64,000 bases of DNA. Source: Canna indica (lineage: Eukaryota; Streptophyta; Magnoliopsida; Zingiberales; Cannaceae). The translations under genes and the position numbers were made by a program. Shown here in pieces: positions 11,546 to 24,123 of the stretch (positions are counted from its first letter, which is position 1; each line of letters opens with the position of its first letter). The stretch covers positions 32,158,501 to 32,222,500 of the forward strand of contig CP136890.1 in the NCBI GenBank assembly GCA_034359265.1, written 5' to 3'. The notes under the pieces are model-generated. The model saw only the letters and a program-made list of their open reading frames with translations, was not told where the DNA came from and searched no databases.

Positions 11546-13255
11546 AATAATCCGCTCCAACGGTGATGTGACTACCCCCACCAAGCAAGTAGCCCGCCAG
11601 ATGTCACGTCCGACATCATCGCACCCATAGATACCCAACGTGCGACTAGTCAATATCGTATATACCCTCTCCCAAGCCTGGGGGTACCACACCGAAATAA
11701 TCTTGGACTGAAGTCCTCTCCAAGGCTGTAGCTTCCAAATCGACAACAATCATGCAACTCGACTCCAAGAGTGCAACAAGGTATGTCACCATGATCAACA
11801 ATATAACAATAACTCCAAGTGATAACGACATGAACAACATGATAATAATATAACATCGTCATGATCAACAATATAAGAACTCCAAGTGATTATGACATGA
11901 TCAACATGATAATAACATGCTTAAAAGTAAATAAGACCAAATATAACAACAATGCACTATGTATACAATGACTAATCCAATCCACTATATATAGGATTAG
12001 CATAACATACTATAATCAAGAATAAACGCCAATAAGCAATAATAAAATATAAGTATGTAACACATGTAATTTCTCTACATGGCATGTCCAACAATGATGT
12101 GCAACAAGAGTTCAATAAATTTTAAGAAGCAAAGCAAACACCGGAAGCAAGGATATTTTCGTAATTTATCTCCAACGACAAATCAACAACGAACAAGGGA
12201 CGACAGACTTGTAGGCTCAACCCACCCTCCAAACTACAATTATATCACACTAATTAATCAACTAAATTCTCAGACTAATAATTTAATATTATTTAAACAC
12301 CTCAACAACTAATCTACTGAAAGAACATCCTTAACAATGTTTTCTTGAAAAATCAACCCCACCATCACGTTCGGAATGCGAAAATATTCAAGTTTGATAT
12401 TCATCTCGACCCCAACCAATAACCCGGGGTCCACAAAAAAAATTAATTACTAACATGTAATTTTCATCCATTTAATCAACAATAATTAAACAATTTAATT
12501 ATTAATTAACTGAACCATCAAAGTAACCTAATCACCACCTAATTTTCAATAAATTAAATATTCTTTTTTTTTTTTCAAATATCTCCTTATCTCTCTCTTT
12601 CTTTTCTCTCTATCTTCTTTTTTTTCCTTTCTTTTTTTTTTCTTTCCCTCTCCCCGTTCTCCCTTTCCCCTTCTCTTGCTCTCCCGCACCCCTCCCATGT
12701 CTCGCCCCAAACCCATGTCGGGCGGCTCCCCAAGCCGTCGGTGACCAACCTACCAACATCTCCATCCTCTCCTCGGCCTCTAGCGCCGGTCCAACCCACC
12801 TCCGGCCGAATGGTGGCCGGGATGGCCACCACCTAGTGTGAACAACGCTACTGTCGGCCTGCACGCGACACGATCGCTCGCGGCGCGGCAAGGCTGACTC
12901 TAGCATGGTAGCATGCGATTTCCGTACGCGGCCATCCCTCGGGCTCGGCTCCACATTTGTTTCTTTCCCTCGCCTTCATCGTCGGATTTGTCGGAGGATA
13001 ATAACGGAATGAAGAAAGGGAGTGGATAAAATCTCCTATCTCGATTCCGGCAACGACGAGCTCCACCGGCAACACGCGCGCCGACTCCTCTTTCCTCTAC
13101 AAGATCTCCTCTCTCCTTCTCGTTCTCAACCTCCCACCACAGTAGCTCTCCCTCTCTTAAAACCCCTCACCTCACCATCACCTACAACCCCCATGCCTAC
13201 CCACTCCTCGTGTTTGACTTTTATTTTTTTAATTATTTTATTAACATAGGACATA
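11546..13255 (-). repeat. LTR-type repeat, opposite-strand relative of 29.5-31.25 kb
   Basis: The reverse complement matches 29.5-31.25 kb over long stretches. Shared features include the segments around 11570-11770 and 31000-31200, around 12080-12180 and 30660-30790, and the GC-rich block 12960-13200 against 29520-29670. A polypyrimidine tract lies at 12560-12690. Open frames here (for example 12079-12312) are mirrored at 30557-30790 in the other copy but have no domains, so I treat them as repeat sequence. Confidence 0.55.
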
Positions 13256-14790
13256 GCATTTATTGTTTCTTAAAATACTTAGGTAAATTATCAATTCAAA
13301 GAATAAATGCGGAAGCGATTAATAAAGTAATTAACACAAACAAAAATCAATACTATCACATAGATTTATAATGGTTCAGCAACCCACCTACTCCACTACC
13401 TAAGCACCCCCGCTTAGGATTTCAACATAATCCACTAGATGTAGAGTTCCTTTACAATGAGGATTTTTCACCGAAAAGTCACCGCTCTCACACCGTAGGC
13501 ACTTCCACACCCAGAAGTCTCCGCCTTCCTACCGAGAGTACTTTCTCATCTTACTCTCCCTAAGGACACTCTAATCCTAGATTATACCAGTAGAATTATG
13601 CCTAAATACCAAGGTAACCACTCACTCAATCAACCTAGCACTCTAGGTTTACACACTTGATAGAAAATAAAATAAACAACAAAATACAATAATAAATGGA
13701 GCAATAATCAAAATAATAATACTTAGCTCCAACAAGAATCTCCTAGCTCCTCTTGATGCCTTGATAAGGTAAGTCTTTAAGGATTCAAAGGCAAGATCAA
13801 GAATGAAGGTTCAAGGCTAGGGTTTGATCAAAGGTGTCTCAATAAAAGCTTAGGAATGATCAAAGATGGCTCAAGAAAGTGTTGGATACCCATGGAAGGC
13901 TCTCATGGCTTTGTATTTATAAGCCATGAAGAGAGAATGATGCACATGTCATCCCAACGGACTTATTTTTGCTCGTTGGCGCCGCCCGGTTGATGGCCAG
14001 TCGACCGGCCGAGTGGTTGGCCACCAACCGGAGTTCACTGACCATTTTTGAGCTCTGGCGGTTGATGGTCGACTAATGGCCGATCGACCGACCGTCCGCC
14101 GGAACCCAAAAGATAGCCTGGTTTTGGCTAAGTTTTCTGCTCGTTGTTCGTTTTTGGGTTTCGTCTTCGCTAAGTTTTCTTATATAACTATAAATTAATA
14201 ATTTTAAAATATAAATATTATATAAGGATTACCCTCATTTGGATTCAATAAAATTATCTAGAAAATCAAAATTTAACTTTTAGGATCAGTACAAATTTTC
14301 GAAAATAAAAAATTTTATAATCTCCCGGGTCAAATATGAATAGGTTTAAGGCTTCCAAAAATTCCTTTAAAATATGTCGTTAACTAATTTTTAACCTAAG
14401 CAACAATTATCGAGACTTTTGGTGCCAAGAAAATGTCTAGGTCATGTAGCTCTCCAAGGAGCTCCCTAGGCTTAGTGAATTTTAGGGTCATTTCTGGATT
14501 TTCATATTTTAGGGTTCGGGTTTCTTTTTTGGATTCTTTGCATCATAAAAGATGATTACATATTCATTCTAGACACCATACACTTAAACTCTATCTTCCC
14601 GAAGAATCCTGAGCGTCAACGAGCGTCCTTGCCGATTTCTCCGATTTTTCTAATCGGAGACGTCGAGCGCTAATCGACTTGGAACCTGAAAATAGTTCTC
14701 CATGAAATCATTAGTTCCATGTTTGTTATCATTAAAACTGAATTTAAGACCAAGATTGAAAATCTTAAACCAACATAACATTTCACCATT
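13256..14790 (-). repeat. LTR (family 1, copy B'), 5'-truncated
   Basis: Similar along its length to 5220-6543 plus 8237-8440, without the 1.69-kb insertion found there. It contains the GATCGACC-type block (about 13980-14100) and the GAGCGTC...CGAGCGT segment near 14605-14670, and ends near ACCAACA (about 14775). Non-coding. Confidence 0.6.
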
Positions 14791-16640
14791 CTTTCATCCT
14801 TGTGTGTAAGTTCCCCCTACAAGAGAAAATGAGACTTTCGGTACCCAAATATTTTTGGGTCCTTGGGGGTTAATGGGCTTAGGTACCCTAATGTGTCTTC
14901 ACAACACTTAGGTTCATCTTAAAGACACAATCATATATAGTGTTCCTGCCTAAGGATCGGAGTTAGTCTGGTCCAGTTCGGTGTCTCTCCTGGTCAAGTG
15001 CAACTCCGGGGGAGGGGGGGGGCTGGAAAAGATACTTCGACGCTCAAGTTAGTAGGTTTCCAATGTGGAGATAATGAAATTGGAACTTAAGTTACCTAAG
15101 ACATGTCGTGTCTGTATTGCAAGTGGAGGTGATGACGCTGCCCGACAATCTCGCGAAGATATTGCTCAGAATGGGGGGGGGGGTAGAAAATATACTTCGA
15201 CGCTCAAGTTAGTAGGTTTCCAAGGTAGAGATAATGAAATTGGAACTTAAGTTACCTAAGACATGTCGTGTTGTATTGCAAGTGGAGGTGATGACGCTGC
15301 TCGACAATCTCACGAAGATATTGCTCAGAATGGGTCGAGGCTGATCTCGGAGATAGAGGGCTTGTAATGGCATATCCCTCGTGATAAAGAAGAACGTGGA
15401 TGTCATTGTATAGCCGGGTGGAGCCCTCGGACGCAGCCATTCGGTATGGCTCGAGTCAGGTTCAGGAGTATGACCGGGTGGAGCCCCCAGGCAGAGCCGT
15501 CTAGTTTGACTCAAGTTGGGTTCAATAGTGTAGGGCGTTGTTGGGCTTAATTCGATCGAGCCCAATAGTACTAGTCAAGTCCATAGCCCCTGAGCTCAGT
15601 CAGAGTCTAGAGGACTGCGTACTGAGCTCTAAGTAATGTTGACTTACAACCTCGACTGACCGAAAAGATGTTGATTGGGTCATTGTCGCATGCAGGGTGT
15701 GGGGCCACTTACGTGACTCTTCGTTATCCGGACTAGATATGATAATTATGTGGAAGAGGAGGGTATTCTTTCGGATGCTTGCCACATGTATGGTAGATAT
15801 AGCTTGACAAGAAAGTAATTATGAGTAAAGACCCGATAGATAGTTTTTGAGGCGTTTGAACACCTGTTGTGACTTGATGGCATGTGATTCCGTCAGTGAA
15901 TAAATGGAACTGCTCGTTGGAGTGATAGTTTTTGTTTTGGATCTATAAATAGCCCCCTGCATTTTGCATTATATTGGAAATCATGGAATAGGAGGATTCA
16001 AAGATCATCGTCCCTCCGGGGCTTGTTTTTGTCTTGTTGGCGAATGGTTCACAAGTTGTTGTGGATTTGTACCGTCGAGCTTAAAAATAAAGGCAAGAGG
16101 CGGGGTTCCTACTGTGAGTCTGTACCGTCAGGCTTGCGGCGAAGCAATCCCCGTGGTACATACGTCGAGGGAGGCATCGTGCTCTTAACTGGCTGGAATC
16201 TTGTCCATGATTCTAGGTTTGCAGGGCCAGAGCTTTCATTCCTCTCCTCTTGCCTTTCAAATCTCGGGTTGAGCGATGGTTCCGTTATCAGGTCTGTGTG
16301 TGGCATTATATCCTGGTAACAAGGCTGCTAGTCAGGATTTTTGCTTGCAAGGCTCCGGGGAGGAGTACATTTTTCTTTGTTATGCTCCTTGAGGAGTTGT
16401 ACCTTTATGGCTTGTTTTCTTATTTGTAAGCTACCCTTCATGGGTTTGTAAGTGTAATTATTCCCTTTCTGGGACTTCATAAATAAAAGGACGACTTTTT
16501 GTATTTATCCTTGTTGCGTTTTTGCTGAGTTTGATCGATTTTTCGATTGTTGTGGTTTCTGTTAACTGTGTGTCTAGGTTAGAAAGACAAAATTTAATAT
16601 TGGGATTACTTGTTTGGTAATTATAAGTAAGGCGCGGGAG
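14791..16640. repeat. retrotransposon-derived non-coding sequence with a 160-bp tandem duplication
   Basis: 14790-14945 matches 10410-10560. Two direct copies of a 160-bp unit lie at about 15014-15173 and 15174-15333, each bounded by G-rich tracts. Segments around 15410-15500 (GGGTGGAGCCC) resemble the reverse complement of about 27890-27925. A TATA-like CTATAAATAGCCCC (about 15941) with a long leader-like region to 16500 suggests an LTR promoter. No coding domains. Confidence 0.45.
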
Positions 16641-16728
16641 CCGACAAGTCAGATTGGCGAAGGAACCGAGCTATGATCGTTAATGTGGTGCTGCAACGAG
16701 AGGCCAATGAGGGCGGTGTGCAAGTTCT

Positions 16729-17013
16729 TCATGGCGGGAACGAGGGGCAGAAATGAGCTTCATGCGAGCAAGATGAGGGTGAGTTGACGTCGTCGACGTG
16801 GGGGGCGATGTTGGTGTGCATCCACCTGCGGGGCAAAGCGAAGGTCGGTAAGATTGGTGAGAGGTTGTTTGGGACGATAATGTCGACGACGAGGTTGATG
16901 TTGGCGAAGGCCCGTACGACAGCCGAGTCGGCATCGAACAGCTTGACGCAGTCAAAGGAGAACCCCACAAATAGCCAGAGAAGGAAGAGCTGCCGACGGC
17001 GATGGTGCAGCAA
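16729..17013 (-). pseudogene. glycoside hydrolase 17 (beta-1,3-glucanase)-like fragment
   Basis: A 94-codon frame on the minus strand contains VKLFDADSAVVRAFANINL, then a VPNN segment and RRWMHTNIAPHV. This order matches the N-terminal part of plant beta-1,3-glucanases (VKLFDADPxVLRAxxG, IPNxxL, WVxxNVxPY). The upstream hydrophobic stretch could be a signal peptide, but the usual GVNWG region is missing and there is no downstream catalytic domain. It lies next to retroelement sequence, so it is probably a captured or decayed fragment. Confidence 0.45.
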
Positions 17014-18226
17014 GGGAGGCGCGCGGGGTTATAATTAAGAGGAATCAAAGTACCGATCGAACTCCGATGTCAGGTCAGCTCATTTATTAATTATTTTTAA
17101 AATTAAATATTTTTGCTAGCTGGACATTAAATAAATAAAAAAATACAAATAATTTTGCTGAGAAATACAAATCGGCATTGTCAAATCACTTGTAGATGAA
17201 AAAATTAACTCCAGATTGACGGTATAATATAATTGAAAGGAAGTGAAAATTGGAGCCCTCATTTGAAACAAATGAAAAGTGAAGATAGATGTAAAAATTT
17301 CAGTAAAAGTCAAAATATATTCATTAATTAATCTTATTTTAATTTGCATACTCCCAAGATAATAAAATTTGGAAAGTAAAAAAAATATTTTCATTTTCCA
17401 TTTTCCCTTTTCGACGTAAATGTTTTTCTTTTAAAAAAAACTTCAACCAAACATGGCTTAAAGACAAATTAGTTCTAAGAAATCAAATCCTCCTAATCAA
17501 ATGCAATTAATCCCCTCTGATTTTTGTATGAGTTTTTATTATAAAACAATTCGATTCACTAATAGAGAATTCATATAGGGTGTATCTGCAAATTTTGTTT
17601 TAATAAAGATATATTCTTATAATTAGCCCTCCTTTTTTTTCAAAATTAGGGACAGGCAAGGTACAGAGAAAAAAGCATATTATAATAATTTTAAAAAATA
17701 AAATTCACAAAATAAATCACAATGTCTTTTGTTTAAAGCTGTTCCAATAGTGATTGATATTGCTACTAAATGATCAAATGCCAAATGGAAGTTGAACAAA
17801 TTTTTAGAACCATTCTGCACTTTTTTCTTTCCCTTCTAGGGTTATAATACTCTAGTAGACCTTTCACTAAGATGTTCTGCAGGGCATCCTTTTATGTTTG
17901 GAGAAGGTAGGCATCTTTCTCTCTAGAGAAAGCATACACACCTTAATAAAGCTATCAGGTTCCCATGAAGCAACATAAGAACAAGAACTGCAACATATAA
18001 AGTGATACCAGAAGCTCAAATCTAGCGAATAGAATAAAGGTAAACTACAAATGAAGTCTAAGAAACGATAAAACTGTAGTTAGCAAGTATTGGACCTCAA
18101 GATTTTTTTAACTAAGAGGAATTCAGATGAAAATGTCTAAAAGAACAAAATTTTCGAAGGTCAAATACATCAAGTACTTATGGCAAGTGTAAATGAAGGC
18201 TGACCACAGTGTGAAATGAAGCTGGA
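17014..18226. other. AT-rich intergenic and p24 3' region, no gene seen
   Basis: No coding motif. The part nearest 18226 is probably the 3' UTR of the minus-strand p24 gene. Confidence 0.5.
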
Positions 18227-21200
18227 TTATAGGAGCTTCTTCCTCTCAAAGAATGTCTTTAGATGCCACAATTGCAGGCCTGCCACAGAGAGACAGACAG
18301 CAAGTGAAAGGAAACTAAGCCAAGCCATCCTGGAGTTGGTGGATCTGTTCATGTCCTGCATTTGCTCCTCCCTTGATCATCATAAGAAACAAATCAAATG
18401 TGTAACGTTAGCTATATTACAAGTGTGGATTTTAAGAGTGATAAATTTACTAAAATTGGTTATGTTGTTTTAGTAGCACCCTTAATTGATACACTTTTTC
18501 AGTTGTTCAAAAGCCAATCTACTAGACCAAAAAATATTTGCATGAATACTCAGTTTAAAAATTAAGCCTTACGACACAAAAATACCAGTTCAAGATGAAT
18601 ACATGATAGTAATATCAAGTGGATCTTCCCAGTTCCCAGTGTACAATAGACTGATAATGCTAGTTCACCTAAAATGAATAGTGTCTCCCTACCTTTCACG
18701 AAGGTAAAACATTTCATCATGGATGGACCTAATGGTATCCTCCAACTTCTTCAACTCAAGTTCCATCCCCTACAAAGGACCAAAAGATCTGATAAATCTG
18801 CATCTCTTGGGAGGAGCACAAATTAACAAAAGACAAATCAAATAAAAGCACAGAACAAGTCCATAAATTAAACATGGAAACTCTGTGCCAATACAGGAAT
18901 AGAAATACTACTCAGGTGTATAACAACTTAAATCTATATAGAAAAGAATATGATCCTATCCTTCATACAATCATGTGGGTAAACGTCTGAAGTAATTATC
19001 TTAGTAAATCAAAAATGACTACATCAAAATAACTTTCAAGAGTCTGAGTTACTAAAGGTTAGCCAGCATGGAGATCAAGTGAAAAAGTAGTTCACATATA
19101 CGAAGCAAGCATTGACCTTGACCAGAGTATGAACATTCACCAGGTTTCCTGTCAAAATGTGCAGTTAGTATAACAAAATAGTGGAATTGTGATATGGGCC
19201 TACTATGCCACATCATCCATGTCAAATAGAATATGCCATGTCATCATGAATTGTTAATTAGTTTTTTACTAGTTTATAATGGAGTTGTATGGGTTGTTAT
19301 CAGACGGTATAGGTTATTAATAGGGTTGTTATTTGAGAATCTTGAGATCATGGGTTATTAATTTGTGGGGTTCTGTAGAATCTACTAGAAAGGATAATTG
19401 AGTCATTTGGAGGACCTGTAACTATATAAGAGAGAAGAGATTTAATGTAATGGAATCAATGAACGAAATCACTCATCTTTTATTCACTCTATTCCCTCTA
19501 TTCTCTATTCTCTACAAGGTGTTCAGATCTCTAATGTCCAACGAGTTCAAGGAGGTGGTGAACTGTCTCCCTAATTGAGTTGATAGCTACCCTTATCCCT
19601 CTCAATCAACAGTGCTGACACTAGGCCGTATCAAATTGTCCACTGTCCACAATAAGTTGTCAATGCAATATGTACTAAAAGTATTATAACTTTGAAAAAG
19701 AACTTGTTTGTAAAATATACATATTGGACATGAGCATTACAGCAGAGCTTTAATGTTGAGTACACTTCTGTGAAAGAACTGCTCAACTTCCATTTTGCAA
19801 GTAGTTTGTAGTACCAACAACTAACCAAGAGAACACACAAGGAATAAAAGTAGAAAGAGTAGTCATATTAAGAAAGCAGATAGCTGAGAGAAGAAACACA
19901 GTGGACCCATTCATCAATATTAATCTACAAAAGACTGATTTGAGAAAAAGGACAAGGACTAATTTAGCTAGTTTCCTATAAACAAAACTGCAAGTACAAG
20001 GATACAGACATCACCACCGCCCAAACAAAAACTGGAAAACACCTCAGCAACTAAGTTTGATGTAAAAAAATTTCTTCAGAAGAAAGAAATATGGAAACCA
20101 ATAATCAAACTAATCCAAAGCCGACTCAATTGGGACTACCACCACTAGGACCCTAAGTAAATGTATTAAACCACCACTCTCAAAGGTGAATTCATCATCC
20201 TGAAACACCATCCTAAATAGGTTAAAGAATGTGAAACATAAGCATGTGCATTTATCAAGGTGAATTCATTATTTAATCATACTCTCAGAATAAGAATTCC
20301 ATAGGATAATTATTTAATATTTGATATGCCTATGCAAATATCCACATCTCCATTAAATACTACATATAGCAGAAATATACTATATTTCAGATTATAACAA
20401 AAACTGAAGGAAATCCTTAATTTACTATGCACAAGACAGCTCAAAGATAAGTTGGAGTATCTTTATTATGGACTACAATCTAATAGAAACACTTTCTTCC
20501 CTAACTTTTGTATCAAAATAACTCAGGGAAAATCTGAACACGCTGCAGAAGAAAACACTCATCTCAGTCTCTATTAGTCCAAATGTCAAAGTGGTGCTAA
20601 GGAACATCGTACCATGCTGTCAAGACACAAGTCCCAACATCCCCTAGCCACTGACAGTTTCTGATAAAAGCTTACCAGTCTCGTTCAAAATTCCTGACTA
20701 AAGGAAAATAACTGCGAAAAAACAGACAACCCCTTTAATTATTATGTCCCTCGATGTTCACCTATTATTCTTTGATAAATAAGTTAACCTATTATTTGCT
20801 CAATACAACATCAAGGAGAAAAATATATATTTACATAATTATTTTACAGCAACCTAAAACACTTATACGATCAAAAGTAGTGACTTGTACGAGAGGTTTT
20901 CGTGCAGAATTATGTGGTTCTTTAGAATTACCAAAAAAAATCCATTTTGAATGCAAGAACCAATCAACAATGGACACCTCACAATAAACAAACATTAAAT
21001 GGGAAAATAAATTTTATAGGCTCGATCATTGGAGAGAAAAAGCCTTACCTCGATCTGCCCCTTCTTGGCAACGTTGGTCCAGTCCTTGGCTGCGACGCCA
21101 GTTCGCCACTCGAATTCCACAACCATGGTGGCGGGCGGCTTGTGGTCCGGCGCCCACAAGCACGCCAAGTAGTCGCCTTCCTCGTTTGCAGTAAACGCAA

Positions 21201-21616
21201 AGTTGCCCGAGTCCACCTGATCCCCGTAGTGGATGCTATTGCCATAGGGAGAAGTAACCTAAGAACACAATTAATCAATCAATCAATCAATCAATCAAGC
21301 GACAGATCCAGGAAAAAGAATAACAGAAGAGTTAGGATTCGAGAGAGGGAGATGCGACCGTTACCCTGACGGTGATCTTGTGGGATTCAGGGAGGGGGGT
21401 GGATTCGGATGGGTTGACGATGGTGTACTTGCCCACAGCCATGGCGTGCAGCTTAATGTCCTCGGATATGCACTTAGTATGGCCCGATTGGAGCTCGAAC
21501 CGCAGAGCGCGAGCGGACGGCACCGCCGGGAGGAGCAGCGACGCAAGGGCGAGGGTGAGGGCGTAAGCGGGGAAGTATCCAGTCCATCGCCTTCCCCGAC
21601 TCGTTTGCGCTTCCAT
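18227..21616 (-). CDS. p24 family (emp24/gp25L, TMED) ER-Golgi cargo receptor, four exons
   Basis: Type I membrane protein of COPI/COPII vesicles that helps select cargo in ER-Golgi transport. Coding exons on the minus strand: 21365-21616, 21049-21258, 18693-18769 and 18227-18371, all with GT/AG junctions in correct phase; 684 nt, 227 residues. Exon 1 encodes an N-terminal signal peptide (hydrophobic ALTLALASLLLPAVPSARA) and the start of the GOLD domain (LRFELQSGHTKCISEDI). Exon 2 completes the GOLD domain (CLWAPDHKPPATMVVEFEWR), exon 3 the coiled coil (MELELKKLEDTIRSIHDEMF), and exon 4 the membrane segment (MAWLSFLSLAVCLSVAGLQL) and the cytosolic tail FFERKKLL, which has the dilysine COPI signal. 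Intron 2 is 2,279 bp and carries repeat sequence. The protein most resembles the plant delta subfamily. The gene looks intact. Confidence 0.93.
19189..19620 (+). repeat. possible solo LTR inside p24 intron 2
   Basis: A block starting TGTGATATGGGCC contains ACTATATAAGAGAGAAGAG (TATA-like, about 19422) followed by ATGAACGAAATCACTC and pyrimidine-rich sequence ending TCTCTACA (about 19517), the look of a copia-type LTR. No flanking TSD and no second copy were found, so boundaries are tentative. Confidence 0.3.
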
Positions 21617-22150
21617 CTCTTCTCCTTTCCCTTTCCTTTGTCCCCGAAGACGAACACGGAGAGGAAAACTTCTTATGAGCGACGACGGGGATGGAGGAAG
21701 AAGACGGAGAAGGAAACTCTTGTCGCCTCACGGGTGTTGGGTTGAGTCGTTAGATCTCCGTAGTCTGGTATAAACTGCCACATGTACTTTAAGATCGTGC
21801 TTGGCATCGTGATCAAACCCGAATCTTGAAGGAGAGTAACCGTTCTCCAAAGAAGTCAAATCCGTCACCTGAAATGAACAAATATAAATGTAATTTAATT
21901 GTCACAAAAAGCGTTTAATATCACTAATGTGATTAATGAATATTGAGTTTTAAATTTCCGAGCTCGAGGTGCTCAACTATAATCCGAGCCGAGCTCGAGC
22001 CGAGATATTGAAGCTCGATCGAGTTCAAATTCAAGCTCGATCGAGCTCGAACTCAATATTTCTTAAACGAGTCGAGCTCGAGCACAAACAATCTCGGCTC
22101 AGCTCCATTACACCTCTGTGGGCAAATGATCTAGCATACTTATTCAATAA
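21617..22150. other. p24 upstream region and GAGCTCGA-rich repeat
   Basis: 21617-21780 is the 5' UTR and promoter side of the p24 gene (CT-rich on the coding strand). 21955-22105 is packed with overlapping GAGCTCGA and CGAGCCGAGCTC palindromes, similar to interiors of some plant hAT-type non-autonomous elements; no termini were identified. Confidence 0.35.
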
Positions 22151-22364
22151 TGATATATTTGCTTCATTGGATATGATAGGATAAGATTGGATAATAAATG
22201 AGAAATGATTGAATATGAATCTTTTAAATCCGGTGTACATCAGATATAATATCAATTTTATATTCTTATATTCTCATTTTCTTTTAATATATGTACTAAA
22301 CAAACAATGGATATTGACCTATCCATTATCATATTCTCCCTTATCCTATGAAGCAAACATGTCC
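22151..22364. mobile_element. MITE with imperfect terminal inverted repeats
   Basis: The left end TTTGCTTCATTGGATATGAT and right end TCCTATGAAGCAAACATGTC are inverted complements with a few mismatches; the arms extend about 45 bp. AT-rich, non-coding. Confidence 0.5.
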
Positions 22365-22731
22365 TAAAATTGAAATGATGAATTTTACGATGCATGAGCA
22401 ATTTTTCTAAATCATAATTTAGATTAAAAAAATAGATTCATAACAAGATTTGAAAATTTCCGGATCCATATTTTTCCTCAAAACTCCGAAAATTCCCTTG
22501 AGTTCGATGCGGTATTCAATTTTAGAATTTTGTAGAATTTCGAAAATTTTTATTTTCTTCAAAATTTATCGTTATAATTGTATATAATAAACAAAATAAA
22601 TTATATTCATCGAGAAATGATGAATTAATTAGTCTTACTTATTTTAGTTTTACACTTTTGAGAAAGTCTAAAATTTACTATTTTTTTAATAAATTCTAAT
22701 GGTTAATAAAATACGAAATAAACTTATTAAG

Positions 22732-23027
22732 GGAAAATAATATGTTTGGTTTAAAGGAGTTTACCCTAATTTTGATTTTAGTCACCATAATTTCAAAGTT
22801 TTGATTTTAATCCCTGCACTTTATTTTCGTTTAGGATTTGGTCACTACCATCACATAGGGCCTAAATGGAGCTGACGTGGATAACATGTGCTGATTGGAC
22901 ATTGTTGACGTTAAGCCTGTAGGAACAAACTTTGTAAACTATGACGACTAAAATCAAAAGTTTGTAAATTATGGGGACTAAAACTAAAATTCGAGTAAAC
23001 TACGGGGATCAAAATTATTATTTTTCC
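22732..23027. mobile_element. MITE with long inverted repeats
   Basis: The left arm (GGAAAATAAT...TTTGATTTTAGTCACCATAA) and right arm (TTATGGGGACTAAAACTAAA...ATTATTTTTCC) are inverted relatives over about 90-100 bp. The middle contains GCTGACGTGG. Flanks give no clear TSD. The upstream stretch 22440-22731 resembles 45895-46330. Confidence 0.5.
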
Positions 23028-23103
23028 TAAAAAATATAAAAAGTTATAGGATATTTTTTAATTCATTTATAAATTATTATAATATATAAAAATATTTGAA
23101 CAC

Positions 23104-23672
23104 ACTACAGTATTACGTTAATTTGGACGAATTTAAACCGACGTCGTCATTAGGTGCCGGTTTTTATTTGTTAATTACCCTGATTTAGGGTGAATTCTGC
23201 AGTGGATGTAGAATTCGAAAATTTTCTCTCCCGATCTGCTCATATCTTCATTGATCACTCATCACCTTCATTTTGATTATAAATTTGGTGCATTCAAAAT
23301 AGTTAAAATTAGATTTCGAACGTCAAAAAAATGTCAATTTTTACTCTAATAAACGTCGGTTTTTCATGCATTTGCTATAGTGGCAAAACCATAATATAAT
23401 ATTATTGCTACGATTTCGTGGGCATTGTTAAGGGATATTCAAAGTTACATAACATACTACAAATATTAATGTGTTCCGTTCAATTTATGTGTTTAATGCA
23501 AGAATACGAAATTAGATATTTGTGCCTTAAATAGAAAATAAACCAAACTTGCAAGTATTAAATCAGATGAGCAGATCGGGATAACAAGTTTTTGAATTAT
23601 GCAGTTACTGCGGAATTCACCCTAAACCAGGGTAATTAACGGATAAAAACTGACGTCTAATGACGACGACTT
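23104..23672. repeat. CACTA-like end and inverted repeat
   Basis: CACTACAG at 23104 and CTATAGTG near 23382 resemble CACTA termini. Overlapping this is an inverted repeat: 23136-23250 (CGACGTCGTCATTAGGTGCC ... CCCGATCTGCTCAT) against 23565-23672 (ATGAGCAGATCGGG ... ACGTCTAATGACGACGAC). It is not resolved which is the real element boundary. Confidence 0.45.
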
Positions 23673-24123
23673 TTAACAAATGATCCAACAGAAGGCTTAT
23701 CCCTTATTGGGGGCAAGGAAGTCGCACGGACGCTTGGTGCCCAAAAAGATAAGTATGTGATAATTGGTATCAAAACCAAGTTAAGCTCGTGAAAGCATAG
23801 TTGTAGGCGAACGACGCGAACATTCGGCAAACTCGCGACCTCGTTGTTGCAAGCAAACAACATGGGAGCACTCGACAATCTTATAGGATGGATTGTCTCA
23901 ATGCAATCGGTGGCTCGTAGAGGAAGCGATGAAACTAGTGTCATCACTCAAGTGGCAACGACCACGTCTGATGAAGCGTTGGTTGAACCAACCACAAGTG
24001 CAACAAACAACCAAAACAATCTTGCACTCATCAAAGGTCAAATGAGATGGAAGCAGTTGTAGTCGCCCAATAAGAGGCGACCATGAAACTCGATCTTAGT
24101 GTAGACCAAATCGGCAAGTTGAC

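Noticed and set aside
12079..12312. frame also present at 30557-30790, suggesting a conserved small protein
   Set aside because: Both copies belong to the same non-coding LTR-type repeat; similarity is explained by shared repeat sequence, and neither has a domain or start context.
16023..16319. 98-codon frame downstream of a TATA-like box
   Set aside because: No domain; sits in LTR-like leader sequence.
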